Positions 17,845 to 27,363 of a DNA stretch of 64,000 bases are shown here, one piece after another. The notes under the pieces are model-generated. The model saw only the letters and a program-made list of their open reading frames with translations. It had not been told where the DNA came from and made no database searches. Positions within the stretch are counted from its first letter, which is position 1. Each line of letters starts with the position of its first letter. A program made the position numbers and the translations under genes. Origin of the DNA: Pseudoalteromonas sp. S16_S37 (GTDB lineage Bacteria > Pseudomonadota > Gammaproteobacteria > Enterobacterales > Alteromonadaceae); NCBI RefSeq assembly GCF_014694405.1, contig NZ_JAAUWV010000001.1, positions 62,001 through 126,000 of the forward strand, in the 5' to 3' direction.

Positions 17845-19803
17845 TTGTGTAGACAAATGACTAACAAGGTTTTGATAGTAGATAGCAATAGTGTTTTAGC
17901 TATGCGCTTAAAGGTGCTGTTTGAGTTGTTAGGTGGTGAAGTTGAGCACATACACTATCGCATGCTCGAACAGGTAGAAGACATCGCAAGTTATGATGCA
18001 ATAGCGATAGCGAATGGAATTCCAACGAGCTTTTTAGCGTCGCTTGCTACATTAAGGCACCACGATAAGTTAATTCTACTTGCGCCTAAACCCGATAATG
18101 CCCAGCAACTTGCGCTGTTTAGTCAGTTTAATAAAGCATTGCCAAACGGCATCGTGGTTTACCCTTTTTTCTCCAATAAAGAAATAACAAACCTACTGGA
18201 ACGCGTGTTTGAAATCGGCGCTGATAACCGCTTGGTGTTACCCACCGTGTTGCTTGTTGATCATCAGTTGGAGCGCTTATCAGAATTGGCCGCAAGCCTC
18301 TCAGGCGCGCAACTGCAGGTGTACACAGCAGATACAAGCTTTGCAGGGATGAGTCAAGCGCAGCATCAAGCCATTGATTTACTGATTGCTGCCTATGAAC
18401 CCCATGACAAAAGCGCTTTAGAACTGTTTGCTCAGCTAAAGGGGTTAAATCATAATGCACGTTGTTTGCTTTATACGCAAAAAGCCGATCAAGTCGACAT
18501 GCTCGAGGCGATCCGTTTCGGTGTAGATGATGTACTCATCACGCCTTTTGGTGATGGAGACCTACTCAAGGCGCTGCATAAGTTGTGGCAAACTGAAATG
18601 CTCAAAAGACATAACCAAGAACTTGTTGAGCGTTTGCAAGATACTGTAGATGCATTAATTGAGCGCGATAGCCTGCTACGTGTAATTTACAAGCATACGC
18701 CAGACTCCATTATGTTATTCAATAAAGATGGTAGCATTATTGAAGGAAATGATGCCTGTGTTGAGCTATTTGACTGTGCTCAAGAAGAAATACAATCTAG
18801 CTCCATTTTTGAACTGTTTGATAGTGAATCGGTTGATAATCTAAAGCAACAAATGAAAGAGCTCAGAGGCAGGCGCAATTTTGATTGCGAGTTATTACTT
18901 ACTCGAAATGATAAATCAGTTCCCCTAATGGGTACTTTCAATGAGATCGATCATCACGGCGAGCTGGCTTTTTCTGTTATTTTAAAAAATGTCGCACATT
19001 TGAAGAAAAAACAACAGGTTTTAGAAGAAGCCAAAGAAGTGTTGGAGGCTGAAGTACAAGCGCGTACAGCGCAATTGCTAAAGGCAAAAGAGGCAGCCGA
19101 AGCGGCTAATATCAGTAAATCAGAATTTCTTGCCAATATGTCTCATGAGCTACGTACTCCAATGCATTCAATCTTAAGTTTTGCGCGATTTGGCTTAGAT
19201 AAATTGGGGGCTGGCGAAGTCCCTGTAGACAAACTAGAGAAGTATTTGTCGCGCATTGAAACCAGTGGAGAGCGCTTACTGCTATTGCTCAATAACTTGC
19301 TTGATTTGTCTAAGTTGGATGCGGGGCGATTTCCATTTAATCCCAGCGCTCAAGATATCTGTGCAATCATTAAAACGGCGATTGACGATGTGTCTGGATC
19401 GGCACTGGCAAAACATATTTCCCTGAAACTAATTGAACCAAAAGAGCCTTTGTTGGTGTTTTGTGATCAAGAGCAAATAAATCAAGTGATCCGTAACTTG
19501 TTAGGCAATGCGATTAAATTTAGCCCCGAAGGGGGCCTAGTTAGGATCAACGTTTTGCATACTGGTGATAAGGTAAATATTGAAGTACGTGACCAAGGTG
19601 TTGGCATTCCCGAAGATGAGCTTAGCCATATATTTTCTAAGTTTGCACAAAGCTCGACAACAAATAGTGGGGCAGGGGGAACCGGTTTAGGTTTGGCGAT
19701 TTGTAAAGAGTTTGTACTGCTACACAAAGGGTGTATTTACGCAACCAATAACGATGATGTAGGCGCAACGCTCCATATCGAAATACCGCTAGATCAAAAG
19801 TAA
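17845..19803 (+). CDS. Cytoplasmic sensor histidine kinase with two degenerate receiver domains and a PAS domain
   Basis: 652 residues with no membrane segment. Residues 8-125 and 135-255 look like CheY-fold receivers (KVLIVDSNSVLAMRL and PTVLLVDHQLERLSELA) but lack the paired acids and a phosphoacceptor Asp. A PAS domain covers about 275-390, with a coiled linker to HisKA (SHELRTPMHSIL, phospho-His 434) and a HATPase_c domain (N box NLLGNAIKFSP, DQGVGIP, GTGLGLAI). The TTG at 17845 is well placed behind AAGGAA; ATG 17857 is the alternative. A response regulator follows 76 nt downstream. The signal sensed is unknown. Confidence 0.88.
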   Translation: MCRQMTNKVLIVDSNSVLAMRLKVLFELLGGEVEHIHYRMLEQVEDIASYDAIAIANGIPTSFLASLATLRHHDKLILLAPKPDNAQQLALFSQFNKALPNGIVVYPFFSNKEITNLLERVFEIGADNRLVLPTVLLVDHQLERLSELAASLSGAQLQVYTADTSFAGMSQAQHQAIDLLIAAYEPHDKSALELFAQLKGLNHNARCLLYTQKADQVDMLEAIRFGVDDVLITPFGDGDLLKALHKLWQTEMLKRHNQELVERLQDTVDALIERDSLLRVIYKHTPDSIMLFNKDGSIIEGNDACVELFDCAQEEIQSSSIFELFDSESVDNLKQQMKELRGRRNFDCELLLTRNDKSVPLMGTFNEIDHHGELAFSVILKNVAHLKKKQQVLEEAKEVLEAEVQARTAQLLKAKEAAEAANISKSEFLANMSHELRTPMHSILSFARFGLDKLGAGEVPVDKLEKYLSRIETSGERLLLLLNNLLDLSKLDAGRFPFNPSAQDICAIIKTAIDDVSGSALAKHISLKLIEPKEPLLVFCDQEQINQVIRNLLGNAIKFSPEGGLVRINVLHTGDKVNIEVRDQGVGIPEDELSHIFSKFAQSSTTNSGAGGTGLGLAICKEFVLLHKGCIYATNNDDVGATLHIEIPLDQK

Positions 19804-19879
19804 GGTCTGGGTATTCGCATTATATAAAAACCGCAGCTATAAATATAAAAGGCAACAAAATCAAACAAGGAATTTATGT

Positions 19880-21019
19880 ATGGCACTGCAACGCGTTTTG
19901 GCTGTGGACGATGAGCCTTTTAACCTAGAAATCATCGAAGAAATTCTTGAGGATTTAGACTTTGAACTCAGAACCGCCGCCAGTGGTCCTGAGTGTCTTG
20001 AGATGCTAGCAGAGTTTAACCCCCAGGTTATTTTACTTGATGTCAGTATGCCGAAAATGAATGGTTATGATGTATGTCGTGCTATAAAATCAAATCCTGA
20101 TACCAGCCATATTGTTGTTATGTTTGTCTCAGCAAGAGGGTCTGTCGAAGAGCGTATGGAAGGGTATGCTGTTGGGGCTGAGGACTATATCGTTAAGCCG
20201 TTTGGGCAAGGCGAGTTAACCGCCAAATTGATCAAGCTAGGACAGTTGTTATTAGAAAAAGACATTCTTGAACAGCAAGTTGAGGATGCGACAACAACTG
20301 CTTTTAGCGCCATGGCGACCAGCAGTGAAATGGGACAAATAGTCAATTATATTGAGAGTATTGGCAATATAAACGATGTTCCTGCTCTTGCTGCTGCGCT
20401 CATGAATTGTATGGCGAATTTTGGTCTGAGTTGTAATATTGAATTTCGGGTTAATGGGGAGCAGCAACATTATGCAACTTCAGGTATATGTTCACCTATC
20501 GTCGTCGAGCTGTTTGAAATATTAAAGTCAAAGGGGCGCTTACACGAATTCACCAGTCGGATTTTAGTGAACTATGACTATGTAAGCGTGCTTGTGCTAA
20601 ATATGCCAGAAAGTGATGATGAAAAGCATGGCCGAATTCGGGACCATATCTGCTTTATTGTTAGTGTAACAGAACAACAGCTACTTGCTATCTTGACCCG
20701 AAATGAACTTTGTCAGCAGCAGCAAAATCTCAATGGTGCGATTGCAATGATTAATAGCAAGTTTAAAAGTTTAATGACGATGCTAAATAACAATCGCAAG
20801 CAAAATGAGGCTGTGTTCAGAGAGTTGCAAGAGCAGTTTGAGCATCGTATTCCGACCATGGGGTTAGATGAAGACCAAGAATTATTTATTTATAATCATG
20901 TGGATAGTGCAATTCAGAGATCGGTTGCACGAGAAGAGGCGCTGATCCAAGTAAAGGAAGCCTTTACTGAGATAGAAGCCGATTTGGCAGAGTTAAGTCA
21001 TAAAGTTGATGAAAATTAA
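19880..21019 (+). CDS. Response regulator with unclassified C-terminal domain
   Basis: A 379-residue protein. The N-terminal receiver (residues 5-125) is complete: acidic pair D10/D11, phosphoacceptor D54 in LLDVSMPKMNG, S/T switch in VSARG and Lys in YIVKPFG. The remaining 250 residues have no DNA-binding, GGDEF or phosphatase motif that I recognise. They look like a GAF-type domain (FGLSCNIEFRVNG, then VSVLVLNMP) followed by a long coiled helix (about 290-375). Lack of an HTH suggests output by protein-protein contact. Pairing with the kinase upstream is inferred from adjacency. Confidence 0.8.
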   Translation: MALQRVLAVDDEPFNLEIIEEILEDLDFELRTAASGPECLEMLAEFNPQVILLDVSMPKMNGYDVCRAIKSNPDTSHIVVMFVSARGSVEERMEGYAVGAEDYIVKPFGQGELTAKLIKLGQLLLEKDILEQQVEDATTTAFSAMATSSEMGQIVNYIESIGNINDVPALAAALMNCMANFGLSCNIEFRVNGEQQHYATSGICSPIVVELFEILKSKGRLHEFTSRILVNYDYVSVLVLNMPESDDEKHGRIRDHICFIVSVTEQQLLAILTRNELCQQQQNLNGAIAMINSKFKSLMTMLNNNRKQNEAVFRELQEQFEHRIPTMGLDEDQELFIYNHVDSAIQRSVAREEALIQVKEAFTEIEADLAELSHKVDEN

Positions 21020-21095
21020 GTTATGTTTTAGCTATATCGGGCCATTACTATTTGGCTGGTAAAGGCTCTGATATCGCATCATTTTTTACACATCA

Positions 21096-22247
21096 TTATG
21101 CATCTCTCGGCAAGCCTTTTTCGATGATCCGAATTAACCGAGCTTGCTTTCTTAGCTGTAGTCCCTGCTTGCTAAGTTGTTGTTGCAATGCCCAAGTAAT
21201 GTGTTCTTGAACTAGCTCAGAGACTTCAGCCATACGCTTATTTAATGCCGCTACTACTTGCTCATCATAAGGCGCATTACCAAGTCCAACGGCTATATTT
21301 CTAAGCCATCGTTGGTGGCCTATTCGACGTATTGGACTGCCTTCAGTCGCTTTTAAAAAGGTCTCTTCATCCCAATTAAATAACTCAATTAATGAGCGGT
21401 CTTTAATGGCGGTTCTTGGATTAAAGTCAGGCTCTTTTGTCAGTTGTCCAAAGCGATTCCATGGACATACAAGCTGGCAATCATCACAACCATAAACTCG
21501 ATTACCGATGAGTGGCCGATATTGTTCTGGAATTGGACCTTGCAGCTCGATTGTTAAGTAGGAGATACACTTTCGAGCATCAACAACATAGGGTTCAACA
21601 ATGGCCCCTGTGGGGCACAGAGTGATACAGGCATTACACTTACCACAACCTTCAAACTCATCAGGGGCGTCAACAGGCAATGGAATGTCCACAAATAGTT
21701 CCCCAAGGAAGAACCAAGAGCCTGCGTGTTTTTGGATGAGTAAGCTATTTTTCCCGCGCCAGCCAAGGCCTGCTTTTTCAGCCAGTTGCCTTTCGAGAAC
21801 TGGTGCGGAGTCTACAAAGGGTCTAAACCCTAGCTCTGAAACTTCAACTGTGATTTTCTGTCCTAGCTGTTTGAGACGATTCCTCATCACTTTATGATAA
21901 TCTCGGCCCAATGCATATCGGCTGATATAGGCTGTTTGCTTATTTTTTAAAGCTTTTGCAAAGCCCGCATCCGGTGGGAGGTAATTCATTCGTACTGAAA
22001 TCACACGCTGTGTGCCTGGCACCAGCTCCGAGGGCCTTGCTCTTTTCATTCCATGGGCTGCCATATATTGCATTTCACCATGGTAGCCATTATCCAACCA
22101 GCGCTGAAGCTGCGTTTCATGCTTAGACAAGTCAATATCGGTTATGCCAATGTCGGCAAATCCAAGTTCTTTGCCCCATTGCTTAATTTTTTTTGCCAGT
22201 TCAATATAATTAATACTATCTGCAGTCACGGAATGTTTATCTTGCAA
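21096..22247 (-). CDS. queG: Epoxyqueuosine reductase
   Basis: A 383-residue B12-dependent QueG. It carries two ferredoxin-like cluster motifs (CGKCNACITLCPTGAI and CDDCQLVCPWNRF) and the family stretches GYHGEMQYMAAHGMKRARP and GLGWRGKNSLLI. A HEAT-like C-terminus follows (IRRIGHQRWLRNIAVGLGN). It reduces epoxyqueuosine to queuosine in tRNA. There is no ATG near the expected N-terminus: TTG 22247 and GTG 22229 are the candidates, neither with a strong RBS. It is divergent from nnr, and the start regions abut or overlap by about 15 nt. Confidence 0.93.
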   Translation of the reverse strand: MQDKHSVTADSINYIELAKKIKQWGKELGFADIGITDIDLSKHETQLQRWLDNGYHGEMQYMAAHGMKRARPSELVPGTQRVISVRMNYLPPDAGFAKALKNKQTAYISRYALGRDYHKVMRNRLKQLGQKITVEVSELGFRPFVDSAPVLERQLAEKAGLGWRGKNSLLIQKHAGSWFFLGELFVDIPLPVDAPDEFEGCGKCNACITLCPTGAIVEPYVVDARKCISYLTIELQGPIPEQYRPLIGNRVYGCDDCQLVCPWNRFGQLTKEPDFNPRTAIKDRSLIELFNWDEETFLKATEGSPIRRIGHQRWLRNIAVGLGNAPYDEQVVAALNKRMAEVSELVQEHITWALQQQLSKQGLQLRKQARLIRIIEKGLPRDA

Positions 22248-23726
22248 GCCAAATACACCGCTAATTTACCACAAGTTGCTTACTCAGCCCAGCAGGTGCA
22301 GCAATACGAAGAGTTCGCCGCAAAAAATTCGGGAACAAGTCTATCCAACTTAATGTTTCGAGCTGGGCAATCGCTATTTTCATTGTTCGAAAATGACTGG
22401 GTCAGTGCGCAGCGTGTTCTTCTGCTGGCAGGAAAAGGCAACAATGCTGGAGATGCCTATGTTTTGGCTAAGTTGCTTAATCAAGCTGGGCGTACAGTCA
22501 CCGTTTACAGCTTATCTGATGCAACACTGTTAAAAGGCGATGCACTAGAGGCTTATCAAGCCGCTTGCCAAGCAAATGTTGAAATAGTCACAAAACAGCC
22601 TTGTTTAGATTCATACTGTGTCATTGTTGATGGGGTGTTTGGGACAGGGTTTCGTGGTGAGCTATCCGAACAAGTCCAAACGCTCTTTGCAGATTGTGAC
22701 AAAGTGCAGGCAAATAAACTTAGCATTGATATTCCAAGTGGCGTCAATGGCTCCACGTCCGAGGTGGCAAAAGGCGCTTTTAAAGCCGATATCACTATGA
22801 CTTTCATTGCGTTAAAGCAAGGGTTATTAACCGGTAAAGCTAAAGCGCACTGTGGTCAGTTAGTATATGCAAGTTTAGATGTGGCTGAGGCATTTGAGCA
22901 ATTAGTGCAGCCCAGTGCAACTTATATGACCCATGAAACGCTTTTTTCAAAGCTGCCATCTCGTCCTGTAGATAGCTATAAAAATATGTGTGGTCATGTG
23001 CTGCTAGTGGGTGGTAACAAAGGTATGGCAGGCGCTATTCGATTGGCAGCTGAGGCTGCTCTTAGAGCAGGTGCTGGACTGGTTAGTGTCGCTACCCACC
23101 CTGATAATGTCGCCTGCGTGTTACAAGGTAGATATGAATTAATGGTTCATGGTATCGAGAATGCGCAGCAGTTGTCGCTTTTAATGGCCAAAGCTGACGT
23201 GATGGTAATAGGTCCAGGGCTTGGACAAAATGCGTGGGCACAAGCTCTGTTTTCACAAAGCATTGAATTTGCAAAGCCGGTTGTATGTGATGCTGATGGT
23301 TTAAATTTGTTAGCACAAACTGAGAAACGTTATTGCTGCGCTGTATTAACGCCCCACATAGGTGAAGCAAAACGTTTATTGAAAGAAAACAGCGGTGTTG
23401 ATGAAGCGAACCGTTTTGAGCTGGTTGCGTATTTAGCCAAAACTTATGCTGCTAATATGGTGTTAAAGGGGCCTGGAACTCTCATTGCTGATAATAGTTG
23501 CATAAATATTAATCGCTCGGGATGTGCTGCCATGGCAAGTGCTGGGATGGGGGATGTTTTATCTGGTATAATCGGCGCTTTAATTGCGCAAGGTATGGCG
23601 CCGTTTGCAGCTGCTAACTTAGCTGTGTATATTCATGGTTTAGCTGCGCAAATTGCAGCAAAAGAAGGTGAAAAAGGGCTGCTTGCAAGCGATTTATTTA
23701 TGCATATTCGACGCTTATTGGGGTGA
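22233..23726 (+). CDS. nnr: Bifunctional NAD(P)HX epimerase / ADP-dependent NAD(P)HX dehydratase
   Basis: A 497-residue YjeF-type repair enzyme. The N-terminal epimerase (about 1-215) contains GKGNNAGDAYVLAKLL, DGVFGTGFRGEL and SIDIPSGV. The C-terminal dehydratase (about 235-495) contains GNKGMAGAIRLAAEAALRAG, DADGLNLLA, LTPHIGEAKRL and GMGDVLSGIIGALIAQG. It repairs hydrated NADH/NADPH. The start was chosen at ATG 22233 (FILQAKYTANLPQVAYSAQQV), since the frame upstream to 22053 lies inside queG on the opposite strand. It is followed almost directly by tsaE. Confidence 0.93.
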   Translation: MFILQAKYTANLPQVAYSAQQVQQYEEFAAKNSGTSLSNLMFRAGQSLFSLFENDWVSAQRVLLLAGKGNNAGDAYVLAKLLNQAGRTVTVYSLSDATLLKGDALEAYQAACQANVEIVTKQPCLDSYCVIVDGVFGTGFRGELSEQVQTLFADCDKVQANKLSIDIPSGVNGSTSEVAKGAFKADITMTFIALKQGLLTGKAKAHCGQLVYASLDVAEAFEQLVQPSATYMTHETLFSKLPSRPVDSYKNMCGHVLLVGGNKGMAGAIRLAAEAALRAGAGLVSVATHPDNVACVLQGRYELMVHGIENAQQLSLLMAKADVMVIGPGLGQNAWAQALFSQSIEFAKPVVCDADGLNLLAQTEKRYCCAVLTPHIGEAKRLLKENSGVDEANRFELVAYLAKTYAANMVLKGPGTLIADNSCININRSGCAAMASAGMGDVLSGIIGALIAQGMAPFAAANLAVYIHGLAAQIAAKEGEKGLLASDLFMHIRRLLG

Positions 23727-23728
23727 TC

Positions 23729-24199
23729 ATGAGTAATACATTTAGTCAGCATTTGGCCGATGAGGCACAAACGGTGGCTATGGGCGAACGCCTATGTAAA
23801 TATATAAAAAATGGCGCGGTGTTGTTTTTGCATGGAGACTTAGGTGCAGGCAAAACAACGTTATCTCGTGGTATTGTTCAGGGGATGGGGCATACCGGTA
23901 AGGTAAAAAGCCCAACATATACCCTTGTTGAACCTTACGAGCTTGAAGATGTCTCAATATATCACTTTGATCTTTATCGCTTAGGTGATCCTGAAGAGCT
24001 AGAATATATGGGGATCAGAGATTACTTTAGCCCCAACGCAATTTGCATCATTGAGTGGCCGCAAAAGGGCGCGGGTTTTATTCCTAGTCCCGATCTAAAT
24101 GTAGAGATGGCGTATGATGGTGAGCAAAGAACAGTAACCGTGTCTGCAAACAGTGAACGCGGGCAAACAATCGTAATGCAATTAGGACAAGATGGGTAG
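23729..24199 (+). CDS. tsaE: tRNA threonylcarbamoyladenosine biosynthesis ATPase TsaE
   Basis: A 156-residue P-loop ATPase. The Walker A motif is GDLGAGKTTLSRG (about residues 34-46), with SPTYTLVEPY, HFDLYRLGDPEELEYMG and the terminal EWPQKG characteristic of YjeE/TsaE. It works with TsaB and TsaD to form t6A37 in ANN-decoding tRNAs. ATG 23729 is preferred over GTG 23723 because GGGGTGATC serves as its ribosome site. The first codons follow the nnr stop by 2 nt, and the end overlaps amiB by 8 nt. Confidence 0.95.
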   Translation: MSNTFSQHLADEAQTVAMGERLCKYIKNGAVLFLHGDLGAGKTTLSRGIVQGMGHTGKVKSPTYTLVEPYELEDVSIYHFDLYRLGDPEELEYMGIRDYFSPNAICIIEWPQKGAGFIPSPDLNVEMAYDGEQRTVTVSANSERGQTIVMQLGQDG

Positions 24200-25529
24200 T
24201 ATAGGAAAAATATCAGGCATGCTGCTAAGTGTTGTGTTCATAATGCTTAGCACAGTTGTACAAGCGAAGAATGATATTGAAGGGGTGCGCGTTTGGCCGT
24301 CGCCAGATAGTACCCGTGTTGTATTTGATTTATCTGCAAAGCCTGATTACAGCTATTTTATGCTTAAGAACCCTCTCAGGCTGGTTGTTGATTTTGACAA
24401 TACCAACAAAGCGGATAAGTTACCGGCAATACCCGCTGAGCATCGCTTAATCAGTAAGTTACGTTACAGCAAGCCTAAATCATCAAATGGTACTCGGGTT
24501 GTTTTTGATCTCTCCAGTAGTGTAAAGCCCGTGGTTATGGCTTTGGCACCGGCAGGTCCTTATAAAAACCGTTTAGTTGTTGATCTGTACGCCAAACAAA
24601 CGAGCTTGTATAGCAATGAAAAAACTCAGGCCAAGAAGCGGGAAAGGTTAACGGATAGGGATATTATTATCGCTATCGATGCAGGTCACGGTGGGGAAGA
24701 CCCAGGTTCGATTGGCCCATCAGGTACGTATGAAAAAAACGTCACGCTGCCAATTGCAAAACGTTTAGCGCGTCTGATAGATAAACAGCCAGGCATGAAG
24801 GCGCGTTTGATCCGCACGGGTGACTATTATCTAAAAATACACACACGCTCAGCCAAAGCACGAGAAAAGCGAGCAGATTTTTTTGTTTCTATTCACGCAG
24901 ATGCGTTTTCAAGTCCCGGCCCAAGTGGCTCCTCCGTTTGGGTGTTATCGCTGCGTAGAGCAAATTCTGAAATTGGTAAATGGCTAGAGGATAAAGAAAA
25001 ACACTCACAATTGTTGGGTGGTGCGGCAGAACTTATCAAAGATACAGAGAATGAAAAGTACCTTGCTAAAGCGTTGTTAGACATGTCTATGGATCACTCC
25101 ATGAGAACGGCATTGCAGGTAGCGGATGAAATCGTTGATGAGCTGAAAAAGGTAACTAAGCTGCATAAAAAAAGCCCGCAATCGGCGAACTTTGGGGTGC
25201 TTAAGTCTCCTGATATTCCCTCTATTTTAGTAGAAACGGGGTTCATCTCTAATCCCAAAGAAGAGCGTTTATTAAAATCAGGTAATCATCAAGAAAAGCT
25301 CGCTCGCGCGATTTTCAAGTCGATAAAAAACTACTATAAACGCAACCCCCCTGATGACTCGTTGTTTGCTAGGTTAAAAGAACCCGGTCAACATGTAGTA
25401 AAAAGTGGCGAGTCTTTAAGTGTGTTAGCAAGTCGTTATGGCGTGTCTATCTCGGCGTTAAAAAAAGCCAATCAGCTGACCAAAGACACGCTGTATATAG
25501 GTCAAGTTCTCACAATTCCAAAGGCATAA
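24192..25529 (+). CDS. amiB: N-acetylmuramoyl-L-alanine amidase AmiB (AMIN-Amidase_3-LysM)
   Basis: A 445-residue exported amidase. The signal peptide is about residues 1-25 (MLLSVVFIMLSTVVQAK). The AMIN domain (about 30-130, GVRVWPSPDSTRVVFDL) directs septal targeting. Amidase_3 (about 155-375) has the zinc ligands in AIDAGHGGEDPGS, the second Glu in SGTYEKN, His in SIHADAF, and the catalytic Glu in LVETGFISNPKE. One C-terminal LysM follows (HVVKSGESLSVLASRYGV). It cleaves septal peptidoglycan for daughter cell separation, normally activated by EnvC/NlpD. It lies 6 nt before mutL. Confidence 0.95.
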   Translation: MGSIGKISGMLLSVVFIMLSTVVQAKNDIEGVRVWPSPDSTRVVFDLSAKPDYSYFMLKNPLRLVVDFDNTNKADKLPAIPAEHRLISKLRYSKPKSSNGTRVVFDLSSSVKPVVMALAPAGPYKNRLVVDLYAKQTSLYSNEKTQAKKRERLTDRDIIIAIDAGHGGEDPGSIGPSGTYEKNVTLPIAKRLARLIDKQPGMKARLIRTGDYYLKIHTRSAKAREKRADFFVSIHADAFSSPGPSGSSVWVLSLRRANSEIGKWLEDKEKHSQLLGGAAELIKDTENEKYLAKALLDMSMDHSMRTALQVADEIVDELKKVTKLHKKSPQSANFGVLKSPDIPSILVETGFISNPKEERLLKSGNHQEKLARAIFKSIKNYYKRNPPDDSLFARLKEPGQHVVKSGESLSVLASRYGVSISALKKANQLTKDTLYIGQVLTIPKA

Positions 25530-25535
25530 TTTGCA

Positions 25536-27362
25536 ATGAGCATTGAAATTTTACCAGCGCGGCTTGCAAACCAAATTGCTGCTGGTGAGGTAGTGGAAAG
25601 ACCAGCTTCCGTCGTTAAAGAACTTGTTGAAAACAGTATTGATGCTGGCGCAACGAAAATCCAAATAGATATTGAGCGTGGCGGACATAAATTGATCCGC
25701 ATACGTGATAACGGCAGTGGCATAGTTAAAGACGAGTTAACGTTAGCACTATCAAGACATGCGACGAGCAAACTTAAAAGCCTTGATGATCTTGAATGCA
25801 TAGCGTCTTTGGGCTTTCGTGGCGAAGCGCTGGCGTCAATTAGTTCGGTTTCTCGCCTCACCCTTAGTTCAAAACCCGCAGAGCAAGAAACTGCATGGCA
25901 GGCATTTGCGGAAGGGCGTGATATGGCGGTGCAAGTTCAGCCTACGGCACACCCCGATGGCACAACTATTGAAGTTAAAGACTTATTTTTTAACACGCCT
26001 GCGCGGCGCAAATTTTTGCGCACTGAAAAAACCGAATTTAGCCATATTGATGAATTGGTAAAACGCATTGCTTTGAGCCGTTTTGATGTCGCTATTACGT
26101 TAACGCATAACCAAAAAGTCATTCGTCAATACCGCGCTCGCTCCAAGGCCGATGGGGTGAAACGGATAGCACAAGTGGCTGGCAAAGTGTTTGAACAACA
26201 AGCTTCGTATATTGAGTCTGGTTCCGAAGGGCTAATGCTATTTGCTTGGATACTCCCTGTGGGCAGTCCCAACGGCGCGCAGTACACCTATGTAAATGGT
26301 CGAATGATGCGTGATAAGTTGATCCTACATGCCATTCGACAAGCATTTGAAGAAGTTGCGGGAGAGCAAGAAATACCAGGCTTTGTGGTGTATTTAGAAA
26401 TAGACCCACGACAAGTTGATGTGAATGTTCATCCAGCTAAACATGAAGTGCGTTTTCATCAAGCAAGATTGGTACACGATTTTATCGTGCAAGCTGTTAG
26501 ACAAGCAGTCATACCCGCCACTCAAGAGCTAAGTTCAGAAGCGCTTGATTCTAACTTGTCGGATTCGTTGCATCAACAATACCGAAGCCATCTGCAACCG
26601 TTAGAAAATGCTTCATCAAGCGATTTGTTTCAAGGGCAAACACAGCCTAGGGTGGCATCTTCATCGTATAGCGGTGTGCGAGATCATACGGGAGCAAATA
26701 AAGTCAATACACAACGAGAAGCTCCGGTACGACAGTATAACGTTAACCAGCTATATCAAGCGTTAAGCCACCAACAGGCCAGTGAATTTGATATCCCCCC
26801 AGAGCACAAAGAGCGTGATGAGCTGCGTGTGCAATACGCCAAAATGCTAGTCCTCGAAGGGGGCGTTACTTTGCTTGAGGATAAGCAACAGCTACTGGTT
26901 TCGCATTTTAAACACGCACTACATCTATATTGGTCAAGTGAGTTAGAGCGTGATGCTAGTTTGCCTAGCAAAGCACTATTGCTGCCAGTTCGAGTGAATT
27001 TAGATAAAGCGGAAATAGCGACACTTGCAAAACAAGAATCTTGGCTCACTTTGCTAGGGTTTGATATACAGTTTTTTGAGCGTTATATCATGGTCAAAAA
27101 ACTGCCGGTTAGCCTGTATAGCGTCGATGTGGGAGTGTTCTGTTCAGAGATTCTTATAGCATGCAGCGGCTCGTTGCAAAGTATTGATGATTGGCTCAAA
27201 TGGATGGTGAGCAAAACGCCTGAGCGATTTTATTCGAGTGAACACTTTGCCAAAGCTCAGCAATTTATTGAAAAAAGTCAAAAATGTTTGGCGCGTATTC
27301 AGGAAAAAGCAGTTAAAATAGAAAGTAAGATGTTTTTGCAATTACTACCACAAGAGTTTTAG
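25536..27362 (+). CDS. mutL: DNA mismatch repair protein MutL
   Basis: 608 residues. The GHKL ATPase N-terminus has [39 protein letters not shown] and [11 protein letters not shown]. The transducer has [11 protein letters not shown] and the [12 protein letters not shown] motif (about residues 300-312). A variable linker lies at about 335-420 and a C-terminal dimerisation domain ends the protein. The C-terminal metal-binding endonuclease motif DQHA(X)2E(X)4E was not seen, as in other Dam-type gammaproteobacteria where MutH nicks. It couples MutS recognition to MutH and UvrD. miaA follows within 2 nt. Confidence 0.96.
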   Translation: MSIEILPARLANQIAAGEVVERPASVVKELVENSIDAGATKIQIDIERGGHKLIRIRDNGSGIVKDELTLALSRHATSKLKSLDDLECIASLGFRGEALASISSVSRLTLSSKPAEQETAWQAFAEGRDMAVQVQPTAHPDGTTIEVKDLFFNTPARRKFLRTEKTEFSHIDELVKRIALSRFDVAITLTHNQKVIRQYRARSKADGVKRIAQVAGKVFEQQASYIESGSEGLMLFAWILPVGSPNGAQYTYVNGRMMRDKLILHAIRQAFEEVAGEQEIPGFVVYLEIDPRQVDVNVHPAKHEVRFHQARLVHDFIVQAVRQAVIPATQELSSEALDSNLSDSLHQQYRSHLQPLENASSSDLFQGQTQPRVASSSYSGVRDHTGANKVNTQREAPVRQYNVNQLYQALSHQQASEFDIPPEHKERDELRVQYAKMLVLEGGVTLLEDKQQLLVSHFKHALHLYWSSELERDASLPSKALLLPVRVNLDKAEIATLAKQESWLTLLGFDIQFFERYIMVKKLPVSLYSVDVGVFCSEILIACSGSLQSIDDWLKWMVSKTPERFYSSEHFAKAQQFIEKSQKCLARIQEKAVKIESKMFLQLLPQEF

Positions 27363-27363
27363 A

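Noticed and set aside
22053..22232. N-terminal extension of nnr from the first ATG at 22053
   Set aside because: The added 60 residues are the antisense of queG; the family N-terminus begins at about 22233.
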